From Erythrophleum ivorense (Eukaryota > Streptophyta > Magnoliopsida > Fabales > Fabaceae): a stretch of 64,000 nucleotides of DNA. The position numbers and the translations under genes are program-made. Shown here piece after piece: positions 24,610-35,637 of this stretch. Numbering within the stretch: the first letter of the stretch is position 1; the number at the start of each line of letters is the position of its first letter. The DNA is taken from the NCBI GenBank assembly GCA_026724425.1, contig JAIUCV010000001.1, forward strand, positions 17,652,556-17,716,555, read 5' to 3'. A model generated the notes under the pieces. That model made no database searches. It saw only the letters and a program-made list of their open reading frames with translations, and was not told where the DNA came from.

Positions 24610-26286
24610 TTATGCATTGCTTAGATTTTTTTTTCTTTGGGTACTTGTATGTATGTTTGAACTATGAGAAATATTCCTAGCCATTGCTTACATGTTATGG
24701 TACCATTATGTTTCTTGAAAAGTGTTTATGATTGCAAAGTGGCTTGAATGGGTTTGATAATGCCAAAAGTTCCTAAGAATGGGTGAGACAAAGCCAAAAG
24801 TCTCAAGAAGAGTAAGACTAAGTCAAAAGCCCTTTGAAAGTGGGTGAGGCAAATCCAAAAGTCCCAAAGAAAATGGGTGAGGCTAGACCAATACCCTTGA
24901 GAGCCTATGTTTGCTATGTATGAGTTTCTATGACAAGAAAAATGATTTATGTATGTTCACTAATAGCTAAAATGCCATGCATGCATTCTTTGACATGTGT
25001 ATGCATCCATTATATATGTTTGAAAGGTTAAAAAGCTATTAGGATTCTTTGAATCTCACTCTTCCCTATTTTCCATCTAACCATGTCTAAGTGAAGCTCA
25101 ATAAAGCAAAAATGAGAGCCAAGAAGTATGTTGTGCAACACTTTGACAATAGCATAGTTTTGAATGTAATTTGATATCAAATTTTGTAAATACATGATGT
25201 ATATAAGATGTAGCCACTTGAACAAGTTTAAATGTATGTATTTATGATGTGTATATTCATCTTGAAGCTAGATGAATGCATATGTTGGAGATTGACATCC
25301 TAGTCCCCTTATATTCATGTGTATAAATGCATATGGTATGATGAGATTTAGTTTCATGATGAATTGAAGCATTTGGTATGCTTCCCTAGGCTATGCTTAT
25401 GCTTTTGGACATGCTCAAGTGGTTGTGGAAAGATGAGAAGAGCAATTGGTGCATATGGAACCCATTATAGACTTTAAATTTGACCAAATCTTGAGCTAAA
25501 CCAAAGTCTAACCAAATGGGTGAATTTTCGCATAAAATTTGGCCAAAAAATAAGTCTCATCTAGAGCTAATTATAGAGCTAAATATTGCTCAATTTGGAG
25601 CTCTAAAACATTTATTATAATTTTTTAAAGTTGGCCAAATTATGCAGAAATAGTGTATGTAATATTCATATGATCAGTTTGTTTCTCTGTATCACACTAG
25701 GTCAAATGAAGTCTAATGCTCATGAAATTTTATAAGCATAAACTAGACATTATAATATTTCCATAGCCACTAAGATCATCTCATTTGAGCTCTGTAAAGG
25801 GAGAACTAAATTTTTAAAGTTTCAAATCCTGGAGCTATCTAAGGCATGTGTTACTATTCTATTACTTTTTGTGGGCCAAATGCTTCTATTTTTATCTAGA
25901 ATATTTTTAGGCATTAGTTAAAATCTATATCTTTCTAGAAAGCTATCATATGCACAATTTTGATTTTTCTAGAATTAGTTATGAATTTTTAAAGTTTATA
26001 TTAGAAATTTAAAACATCAACCCGAGGCTAAAAATCTAATGTGGCGGAGTGTGTTCCAAAATCCGTGCTTTGTAAGGTGAATGAGGTTGGTTTTGATATG
26101 GATGGATATATTATGGATGAAAAATGAGATTGATGAGCTCACATGGTCCATGAAGCATAAAATGAATTAATTGGGCTCCTTGTTATGCAATTTTATGCCA
26201 TTAAATATGCTATTTTTTTGGAATTGTGTAATAGTAAGCCTATGAGATATAGAGTAAAAGTTAGAGAGCTAAGGTATTACACAAGG

Positions 26287-27619
26287 ACTTGCTCACAGTT
26301 TAAAAAATAATAATTTAAGTAGCTAACCAATCATTTAGCATTTCAAAATCATAGATGTGTAGCAAAAATGTAAGATTAAAGTGAGCATATACATGAAATA
26401 AGAAAAACCCCTGATTACCTCAATAAAACCCCAATTACTTTTCCTCTAGCTACCTACATGTTCCAAAAGGCCTACCAAGCCTAAGACAAGCATTGTTATT
26501 ATTATCAACCATCATTAACAAAAGTGTTTCACACCCATTGATCAATTTCATCAAGAATCTATTAAAAAACACTTACCTAAGATTCTAAAGAGTCCATTGC
26601 ACTAATTTAAGGTCAAAACACTAAGAACTCACAATGAATCACTTCTAACATCTCCATTTTCGCACATGTGATAGCCAAGCACCAAAAATCAATCAAAATA
26701 ATGGAAATTCAGCACATACACTTCACAAAAGAAGATAAAAGATTTACCCATACATCTAAAATGTTAAATGGACTTATTTAAGCCTTAACAACTAAGAACA
26801 CAGCATAAGTCATTCCTAAAATTTGAATTTTTGCATATACATCCAGCCATATACCAAAGTCAACTTATAGCGTGAAATTTGAGTAATGTTATACTACCAA
26901 ATGAAGGTAAACACTTACACAATGGCTTCATTAACTCCAAACTCCCAAAATCTTACAAGGAATCATCCAAATACCAAATTTCAGATTTGAGAAGGAGATG
27001 AAAATCCACCAAACTAAAAACTAATTAAACCAAAATAAAGAGGAGGATGAGAAGGTTATGTTTTATATAGCTTACTTTAGCTAAATCTCTCTCTAGAGGT
27101 GCAAAATGATGGCAAGAAGCTAGAAAACCCTAACCTTCCTTTGGAGATACGAAAATGTTTTACTTCTTTTGCAGAACCTCATGTTGTCAACACCTAAGTG
27201 AAATGCAAATAAGCCTTTTAGGGTTTTAGAGCAAGTGGGCAAGTATAATGGGCCCTATGTTCCAAGTGGCTAAAGCTCAATATGTTGGACCATGATATAT
27301 GGGTCTAATTGGGTTTAAAATGGGTTAAGTTTTCATAAGAATAGAGTTGGGCTTTTATAAAGGTTTCTTGCCATAAATAAACTAATCATAGGGCCCAAAT
27401 ATTAACTATCTACTTTCACTATTAATTTTTTTAATTAAGTTCTAATCCACAATTAATCTATTTTCACCTAATAATGATTAATAATTATTATTATTTGTCA
27501 AAAAATACTAGAATAATTTGTTTTTTTACTCATTCTTATTTTCCATATTCTTCTTAAATTTCTCATAATAATTCCTTAATTCTCCATAACTAATCTTAGT
27601 TAATTTTTGAGATGTTTCA
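26287..27619 (-). mobile_element. Old LTR H, right-hand segment and probable end
   Basis: AT-rich, non-coding. Contains AGTAGCTAACCA (about 26320), also present in LTR G at about 44360. On the minus strand it would begin TGAAACATCTC at 27619, a start common among plant Ty3/Gypsy LTRs. To its right the sequence changes to a T-rich leader and Athila-type gag on the + strand, so 27619 is a plausible LTR edge. The partner TSD of ATCTG (27620-27624) is not identifiable because the other end is outside the window. Confidence 0.5.
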
Positions 27620-27764
27620 ATCTGTGCATTTGATCTTTATCACACTTAAATTAAACTCTGGCCATGTTTCTTTTGCTTTTAATTCTCAATTGTTGTTCTT
27701 CTATTTCTGTCTTGTTTAATTTGTTTTCTTTTGTTTCATTTTTCCTTTTTCTTTTTTGTCTTTA

Positions 27765-28290
27765 ATGATGGAATATCCACGGCTAACAAATAGCATAGTT
27801 GGTGTAAATGAAATTGATAGCTTGACCAATTTGACAGGTAAGGTAGCTAAACTTAATAGAAGGTTTAATAACTTTGATCTACCCACTAAGTTCTGCTGCT
27901 TATAGTAGTGATCCTCAATGTATGATACTTATGGTGAAGGTCACTTTTGAAAGTAGTACCCATATAACATAGAAGTTGCATAGTTAGAAGATGACTTCAA
28001 TAAGAACCAATATAATTTTATTCCAACATTTATATTCTTAGTAGGAGTCATCAACACAATTTTTCTTAGAATCAAAGTTAAGCTTGTTCATCATGCAACA
28101 TACCCATCCCAACCACCCAATTTCCAACTTAGGGTAGAATTCCTAGTTCAAGAAAGGAAACAAATTTGGAAGATATGATTATAAAACATATGGTTAAGAA
28201 TGATGCCATAATTAGAAAGGAAAATACTTACATTGGCAAATTAGCCACTACAATTTATAGTACACTACAAGAGAGTCTTTCAAGTGATAT
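27765..28290 (+). pseudogene. Athila-like Ty3/Gypsy gag remnant, 5' part, interrupted by L9
   Basis: Conceptual translation from 27768 gives a run with NEIDSLTNLTGKVAKLNRR, typical of the region before the zinc-knuckle area of Athila gag. Further on, the frame at 28166 begins MEDMIIKHMVKNDAIIRK and continues to QESLSSD, matching the Athila pattern of an LEDLMMKF-like helix followed by a PQGSLPSDTE-like segment. Several stops and frame shifts lie between, so it is dead. A T-rich leader precedes it (27620-27764). L9 cuts it at 28290; the frame then runs into LTR sequence, so the 110-aa open frame at 28166-28498 is a junction artefact. Family assignment is from remembered motifs, not a search. 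Confidence 0.7.
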
Positions 28291-31200
28291 TGCAACACCA
28301 TTATTCTATGACTCATCTTATGGCATTTGTAAGTTCATTTCCATGAAGCACATGAATTCTCAAAAAAAAGGTATTAAAATAATGAATAAATTTGCGTTGC
28401 GTAGGGATAAAATTTTCATTCTGCGTCCCATGGACCATATGAACTTACTGAACTCATTCTCATATTTAATTACACAAATAAAACTCATAATCATCTAAGG
28501 AAGTGGCCTAAAACTCATACAAGTGGATGGGGTACATGCAATTCAAGAGTGCAGCCTAGGCCAGAAATTTCAGTTTACTGTCATAAATTTTGAAAAATTA
28601 TAACTAATTCTAAAAAAACCAAAATCATGCATTCTTTACAATATTGGAAACCTACAAATGTCTACTTTATGTTAAAAATATGTCTAGACCTTAACAGGGG
28701 CTAGTAGCGATCGAAAATTGATAAAATAGTACCAGAGGTCGACTGTCATCCCTAGTACTAACCTCCATCTTCAAAAATTCATATCTCTCTGCTCATAAGT
28801 CCAATTAGGGTAATCTTAGTGGCTATAGAAATCTTATCATGTCTAGTTTATGCTTGTAAAATTTCATATGCACTGAATATCATTTGGCCCATGAATGACA
28901 TAGTCTAAGTTTTTGACCATCTGAATAGTACCTATATCAGTTTAACAGAAAAATGTCAACTTTGAAAAATCATAATTAATTCCATAGAGCTCCAAATAAT
29001 CTGGTATTTGGCATTCCAAAAAAAATCCAGTGGAGAAGATCTATATGTGTGCCAAATTTCATAGGAAAATTCGTTCATTTGGTCAGATCTTGACATTGGG
29101 TTGCAAAATGGCTCATTTTATGTCTTACAAAGGGTCCAAATGGTCTATTTTAAGCTCCAAGGCAACCATGACCACTTGAGTAGGTGGAAATGCACCAAAA
29201 TAACTTTCTAAACTTGTCTCAAAGGTGCATAAATCCAAAATTTGAAAACTCACTCTCTCACCCCATGCCATACACAAGAACATACAAGACTAGTCTTGCC
29301 ATTCTATACCTAAAATGCACTATACCATTCATATAATATTAAATCTCATTTGTACATGATACATTTGTATAATTACACATGTTCATAAGGTCATAGGACA
29401 TATAAAATAAGGGATTACAATATTTGCCACTTATATGGCCATAAAGAAGCAAAATCAAGGCACTTTATAGTCGAACTTTCATCTTCCAACTTGATGGCTC
29501 CCATTACCTTGCTCACTTGATCCACCTAGCATGTTAGGACATTGGAGAGGAGGGAATGAGATTAAAAGAATCTTAATAGCTCATCTCCTATTTCAATCAT
29601 ACATAAAGAATACAAAATAAGTATTAAAAATGCATGCATGAGTATCAATGGATAACCCAAGCATTCAAGAAAGCACTCTTGGCATTTGAACAAGTCATAC
29701 ATATCATACATAGGCTTGCCAAGTAAATGGATTAGCCTCACCCATTCTTTTATGGATTTTGGACTTGGCTAACCTTTTCTTTTTAGGAGGTTTTGACTCA
29801 ACCTCATTCTTAGGAGACTATTTACTTTGTCTCAACCATTTCTAAGGGTTCTTAGCTCATCCTTACTTTTGGTGAAGGGTTTTTGGCTTCTCCGCACTTA
29901 AGCAAATCCAAGCAAACATATTAGACATCATTGAAAACATAATGCAACATCATGGTACTATGGAACATAGGCATGTGCTAGAATACTTTTCATGGCTTAA
30001 AACACACACACACATATTCAAAGAGAAGTCAAGCACACATTCATGTATGAGAGAAAGAGAAGTGAGCTACCTTTGTTGCAACCACACTCTTTTCCTTTTG
30101 AAAATGCTCTCCCTTCATCGGTCTCACACACATAAGGGTGTAAGATTAGTTTCTCTTGGTATAAACACAATATATGGAAGTCAATTAAGTTCTTAAAGTC
30201 ATTTTTAAGGCCATACATCTACTTGGAACTCTAATTTTGCCTTATGGTTCATTTATGGTTCCTAAATACACCTAATGAAGAAACATCTATCAAATGAGTT
30301 CTAGGCTCCATTCTTTCCTTTTATATATGATTCTTGACTCCTTTTAAGCCTCTTGGAGTCATCATATAATTAAAACAAAAAGTTTAACTATATGTTGCTT
30401 CCTTAGGTCATATTATGGAACCTATAACACTAATTCATTCCCTAGGCCTTCTAAATTTTTTCTAAGGTTTCTCTTCATTTTCACTCATCATATATGACTA
30501 AAAAATGGGCTTGAAAAAATTTAAGACTATCTCTAGGTACCCTAACTCTTCTAGGCCAAAACTAGGCTTCTTCTTGGCATCCATAGAATTTGCTTTGTTT
30601 TCTTAGTGGAAAATGCATATGGGAAGCCTTTTAGGGATCTTAAGAGTTCATTCAAACATTCATTTAGGTCTAGGAATTATTGTATCAAATCAAATTTTGC
30701 AAGGGACACTTCAAACCCTAACTTTACTATCTTGATTTTTCATGGTTCTTTTGTTGTTTTCTTTGCTTATTCTTATTCTCCTCCCTTAAATTCCTAAGAT
30801 TCATCCTTGTTTTAGCTAGAAATTCAACTCTCTATGGCTGGCCATATGTAGGTCGAACCACCCACAAGAGAAGGAAGGAGGAAGATTAAGTGAAGAGATG
30901 CCAAAATACCTTGATTTCCTTAGTTCTTCTTGCTTGTTCTTCACCTTCCTTGGCTTCCTCACCTCAATTTCAAAATTTCCCCTCTGCTATGCCCTCAAAA
31001 TAAATCCAATAATTTTAATAAAATCATAGGAAAGAAGGGGAAATGGAGGAGAAGAGATTTGCTAAAGAGGAAGCATGAAAAACCAAGAAAATCCATACCT
31101 TTTCTACCTTGTATTTCTCATTCCTTTCTCCTCCTCTTGGTGCACCTCACTCTTAGGGTTCTTCCTCTAATTTAGGGTAGAAACAAATATAGCTAAGTGA

Positions 31201-31782
31201 ATGAAGAGGTGGGGCATGACACCTATATATAGGGAGGTTAAGAAAGACTTTCCAAAATTCTAATTTTCCCCCTTTGTCTTGGCATTTTCGTTTCTCATTC
31301 ATTTTAGCTCCTTTTTTAGAACCATCTTTTCCATTATAAAATTTAGATTTCCACTATAGTAAAATTCCTTTGCAATCACTCAAATCGGAGCTAAAACTTT
31401 CTCAAACAAATTCGTTAAAGTTTGGGTCAACTGACATTAAAAAATATTCACTGGAGGGGTTTTAACTGTCCCGGGGCTTCCCGTGATTTTCAGAGCTTCT
31501 AATAACCCTAGAGAGCTCAAAACTTTTATTCAAAAAGCCCTCCTATGTGAATTCCAAAATTTACTCAAAATTAAGAAAATACCATTATGTTTTGTCAACC
31601 TTTCATTCAATTTTGATTCTTCATTTTAGCTCTGCTTTTTTTTTTTCATTTGAGCATGTGATTCTCATTTTTAGAAGTCTAGAATGCTATTTAAATTTTT
31701 TGGGATCTTAACTAATTTATTTTGGGGGACTTGCTTTGAAAACACACCTATTTTCGTCATTTAATAAAAATCAGACATTACA
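28291..31782 (-). mobile_element. Solo LTR L9 of family L, complete, inserted in Athila gag, TSD GATAT/AATAT
   Basis: 3492 bp, left end TGCAACACCATT, right end CAGACATTACA. Flanks GATAT (28286-28290) and AATAT (31783-31787) match at four of five bases. The gag reading (…SLSSD I) resumes after the insertion with KKGKRTL…TLRVKKS, as expected from Athila GKEHCKAITLRSGKE-type sequence. Array at about 29725-29905; the palindrome at 29560-29572 has one decayed arm (GATTA). A TATA-like run lies at 31223-31233 on the minus strand. Confidence 0.9.
31223..31233 (-). promoter_or_regulatory. Putative LTR TATA box in L9
   Basis: CTATATATAGG on the minus strand, about 550 bp from the LTR start, in the same place as the boxes of L3, L4 and L11. 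Confidence 0.45.
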
Positions 31783-31787
31783 AATAT

Positions 31788-32680
31788 AGTGACTAATCAT
31801 ATAAGAAAGGAAAAAGAACATTACATGGATAAACTTTGAGAGTGAAAAAGAGTTGCTAGGGGTTGTAATCAATCTGGAGGGAAATATGAGCAGAGCATAG
31901 AGGAAGGTGAGAATACTATAAGTGTTAAAGATCAAAAAGTGACCTTCCTAGTGGCCATGGCAAGTCAACCCTCTAATGAACTCAACGTATGGCAATGTTA
32001 GTGAAGTGGACAATATGCTTCAAAAGGATTGTATCAAGAATCACATGATAGATCTTCCAACACCGTCTTCAATGCTTATTGAGAAAAACTACATTAATTT
32101 TATTGGGTGTTTAAAGTTCTTGGAAGCCCCTTTAAATTTGTCAAGAATCAAAACTAAAACTTCATAATATGCCAGCCAAAGTATGTATTCTAATAAAGAC
32201 ATTGATTAAGGAATCATATGCTGTCAAAGGGATGAGACACTCATTTCGTGTAAAGCTACTTACCCAAGAAAGAAGGGGAGTAAGGCAATTGTAGTTTTTG
32301 TACCTATGACTAGGTTCTGATATGAAGTCAAGTTGAAGACATTAAAATAAGTGTTTCTTGGAAGGCAACCCAAGCATAAATATAATATATATATATATAT
32401 AGTATAATAAAAAGATTTATTTAAATGTTTTTGTAGCTATTCTAACTTCCAACTTTCTTTATTCCATAGCCTAAAAGCATTGGATCCTTAAGTTTAATGT
32501 AATGTGACTATTTAGAATTCAAAGACCTATGTTCAGGGGAGTTTTGCTCACCCCTCTTACTTCTCTTTTTATTAGTTTTATTGCTTGCAAATATTTGGGA
32601 CAGTGTTGAGCTTAAGTTTAAGGGGTAGTTCATGATAATAGAGCAAAATAACTTAAAGTCTGTGCTTGGGCTTTTAATTA
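31788..32680 (+). pseudogene. Athila-like element: gag continuation and 3' internal signature
   Basis: After L9 the gag-like reading continues in broken frames (QSGGKYEQSIEEGENTIS around 31870-31920). At 32350-32375 lies a segment with CTTGGAAGGCAACCCAAG; a GGGAGGCAACCCAA motif preceded by GACATTAAA is characteristic of the end of the last Athila open frame. At 32600-32630 CAGTGTTGAGCTTAAG followed by TTTAAGGGG resembles the polypurine region of Athila elements. Most of pol is missing, so a large internal deletion separates gag from the 3' end. Confidence 0.65.
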
Positions 32681-34317
32681 GTCTTGTTCTTTTTTAGCTT
32701 TGTTTTGAGCTAGTTGCCTACCTACTTGCTTTGTTCCATGTTTGTTTCCATGATAAAAATATTGTCATCAATATAGCATCATCCTTATAATAGAATTAAT
32801 TAAATAATAATTAAGTAATTTAAAATAAATATTAGAAAAATGTTTAAAGACTAATCATAGTAATACAATAAAGAATTAGTGAGATATAAATCTCTAGGAC
32901 ATGAAGAAAATTTCTTAGAACCATTAGGAATTTAATAAGAATTTTTAGGAATTTTTAAGGATTATTTGGGATTTATTCTAAATATTAAATAGAAAGTACT
33001 TAGAAAATAAATATGTAGGAAATGAATTTTTTAAAAACTCACTAGGCCAAAAGGCCATAAAATATAAGAAAAATATTTGAAAAATAAATATATGTAGGTA
33101 CAATTTTAAAGTCAAAATATAATTATTAAAAATTTAAGACACAAAATTATAATTTTCACAAGGTCTAAATTACAATTTTGGCTAGGCTACAATGCAACTT
33201 TTGCCTAGGTCAAAATGTAATTTTTACCAAGAAAATAATGCCACAAAATGAACAAGTTAAAGGAGTTAAGAATTTTGATTTGCACTTCCTAATGATTGGG
33301 AATAATTTTTATACTTAGTACCAAATAAATGGGTAAAATCTAATCTTTAAAATAGTTACTATTAAAGAAGAATTACTCGCTTCTTGCTAAAGATTCGTAG
33401 GAGACAAATTGTGCACTTATTTATTTCCTTCCCCTATTCCATTTTCATCACCTATCAAAACATAGAAAAAGAGAAAGGGAGCCGAGAGTTTTTGAGGCAA
33501 TTAAAGGTAAGAAAAAGAAGGGAGGAGCAAAATGAAGAAGAAGCAAGGAGCAAGAAAGGAAAATCATCTTTAAGAAACCTCTGAAGTAAGACTCCTTTGT
33601 TTTACTGAAAACCATCCTTGGACTACTTCATCCTCCTTCCTTTACTATCTCCTCTATTTCTCTTTAGAATGATGAGTTTCACATGGTAAAACTTATGGAT
33701 ATTCTCTTTGGCTGTTAGACCAAGGATTAAATTGTGTTTTTATTAAGGTTGAATGCTTATATGATGAGAAATTGACCATGAATGCACCCCATGCCTTCCT
33801 CTTTATCGAATTTTTATTTCTTTCTCTAAAGGGGTCTTTAATGGTAAAATTTGTAAAGTTATTCTTAGGATGATCATTTATGTTTTAGAATGTGTTTTGT
33901 TGAGATTTAAGGCTTATGTAATGGTTAAAATTATGATGGGGGTTATTGAGGTTAAACATGGCAGATGAATAGTAAACTTGCATTATAGAGCCAAGGTAGA
34001 AGATGCCTTGGCACCATGATACTAGTTGTACTTCATTATATATATATATATATATAAGAGGCATAAACAAACAACGCCACCCTATAAAACAAAAGGGGGA
34101 ATTTTTATTGTTGTGTTTGTTTTCTATGGACATCATCCTCATACTTTACAAGGAAAAGTTAATTGAAACTTGTGAATTTTTCTTATGGCTCTTATATATA
34201 TATATGGTTATAATAAATTAGTATTTATGAGCCTTCTTGTTTTTTGTTGTGAAAGGATATATGAATTGCTTAGATAAATTCCATTGTAGCCTTAAGGATT
34301 AGTAAGAAATATATTCT

Positions 34318-34350
34318 CCCCCCCCCCCCCCACACACACACATATATATG
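34318..34350. repeat. Compound microsatellite: C run, then AC, then AT repeats
   Basis: A run of about 13 C is followed by (CA)n and (TA)n. Slippage or an assembly length error at the C run is likely. Confidence 0.85.
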
Positions 34351-35574
34351 AGACATTGCTCAAACTCTATGTATGGAGACTAAATTATTAATGATACCCA
34401 TCATGGATGACTATGATTTTCGCAAGAAATTTGGCTTATATGCACAAAAGACTGAACTCTAGAGTTTTCCTATGCATAGATGACTAGTACTTAAATACCT
34501 AATATGGACTGTGGATTTTAAGATACTTAAGACACTAATAGATATAATAATAAAAGGTTCCATTAGAATCTGCAAATACTTTATGTGACTATCAAAATTG
34601 ATATGATTAATATTTGGTTACATTTATTATATGATAGCATGTGTATGCTTGATAGATCTAATTAGGACTATTGATTCTTATGAGAATAATGTTTTTAGCA
34701 TATACAATACTATACTCATAGTGAGAAAAAGGAAACCCTTATTATGTCAATAGCGTTTAGGAGAAATGGTTCTTATAAGGATGATCTCCATAGATTCTCT
34801 ACAAAGATGTACCAACTTCTCTTTGAAGATGTATTGTGAAACCTTATATATACATATACTATAGATCCATTCTTGGAGACACCTTAGATAGCACATTAAT
34901 GGTTTAGTTTCTTTATATTTTATAGATAATTTAATAGAATTCCTCATACAGTTACAAAAAAGCCAAGAAAAATAATTATTCATTTTTATTTATGCTAAAA
35001 ACCTAAGCTTGCATCCAGTAGTATGGGTTACTTGATATGACGCCTTTGATTTTGAAACCTAGGTCCACGTCAGTGGCATGGGACATTGAATGTGCTATCT
35101 ATGATGATTTTCTCAATAGCATTTCTAAGAGTGATGTTATGTTTCCTTAGAAGCCTATTAAAGATTATAGTTTGCTTAGATATGCTAAATTATGTGTTGA
35201 TTTTATCAACGGGTTGTATGCATGGTTTGACATTTTATGATCAAATAATGTACACATGATATGATCAGTTTATGTGATGCCATGTATTTATTTGTATGTA
35301 TGATGTTATTATTTATTAGATAGACAAGGTGATAAATATGAAAATGTTTTATGCACACATGGTAGCTAGATTGTTACTATTATTTTTAATTATTTGTATC
35401 TTACTAAGAATTTTAAATAATAAGGATATCCTCTATATTTTAAATATTGAGAATTTTAAACAAATTGTGGTAATATGTTTAGATACTAAGGATGCCAAGA
35501 ACTTGATATGTAGTTGAGGTTGAATGAATGTATATAAAGGTCCTTGGGATGGGACAAGTCTAGGTCATCATCAG

Positions 35575-35637
35575 TATGAAGACAATAATAGGATAGTTGC
35601 AGATGCCCTTTACTCAAAGTCGATCTACATGACTTAG
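35575..35637 (+). pseudogene. Possible Ty3/Gypsy RNase H end remnant
   Basis: Reads YEDNNRIVADALYSKS before a stop. The VADALSRKS motif ends the RNase H region of chromovirus-type Ty3/Gypsy polyproteins, and seven of nine residues fit. The surrounding sequence gives no longer alignment by eye, so this is a weak call. Confidence 0.35.

Larger units (their letters stand above)
8368..26281 (+). mobile_element. Solo LTR L4 of family L, split into four segments by three later insertions, TSD CAAGG
   Basis: L4 occupies 8368-8904, 16077-16909, 20608-20947 and 24615-26281, together about 3377 bp. It starts TGTAACATTTGG and ends AAGGTATTACA, with perfect TSD CAAGG at 8363-8367 and 26282-26286, 18 kb apart. 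Joins read smoothly against L3 and L13: for example TAGCTAG at 16909 joins GCTTCTTACAATG at 20608, matching TAGTTAGGCTCTT in L3 at about 6150. The ~31-bp array is at about 24755-24895 and the palindrome GATTC-TTT-GAATC at 25043-25055. It contains L5 (with L6), L7 and L8. Confidence 0.92.

Noticed and set aside
34318..34350. C run as a telomere or replication signal
   Set aside because: It is a simple C run grading into CA and TA repeats, better explained by slippage.
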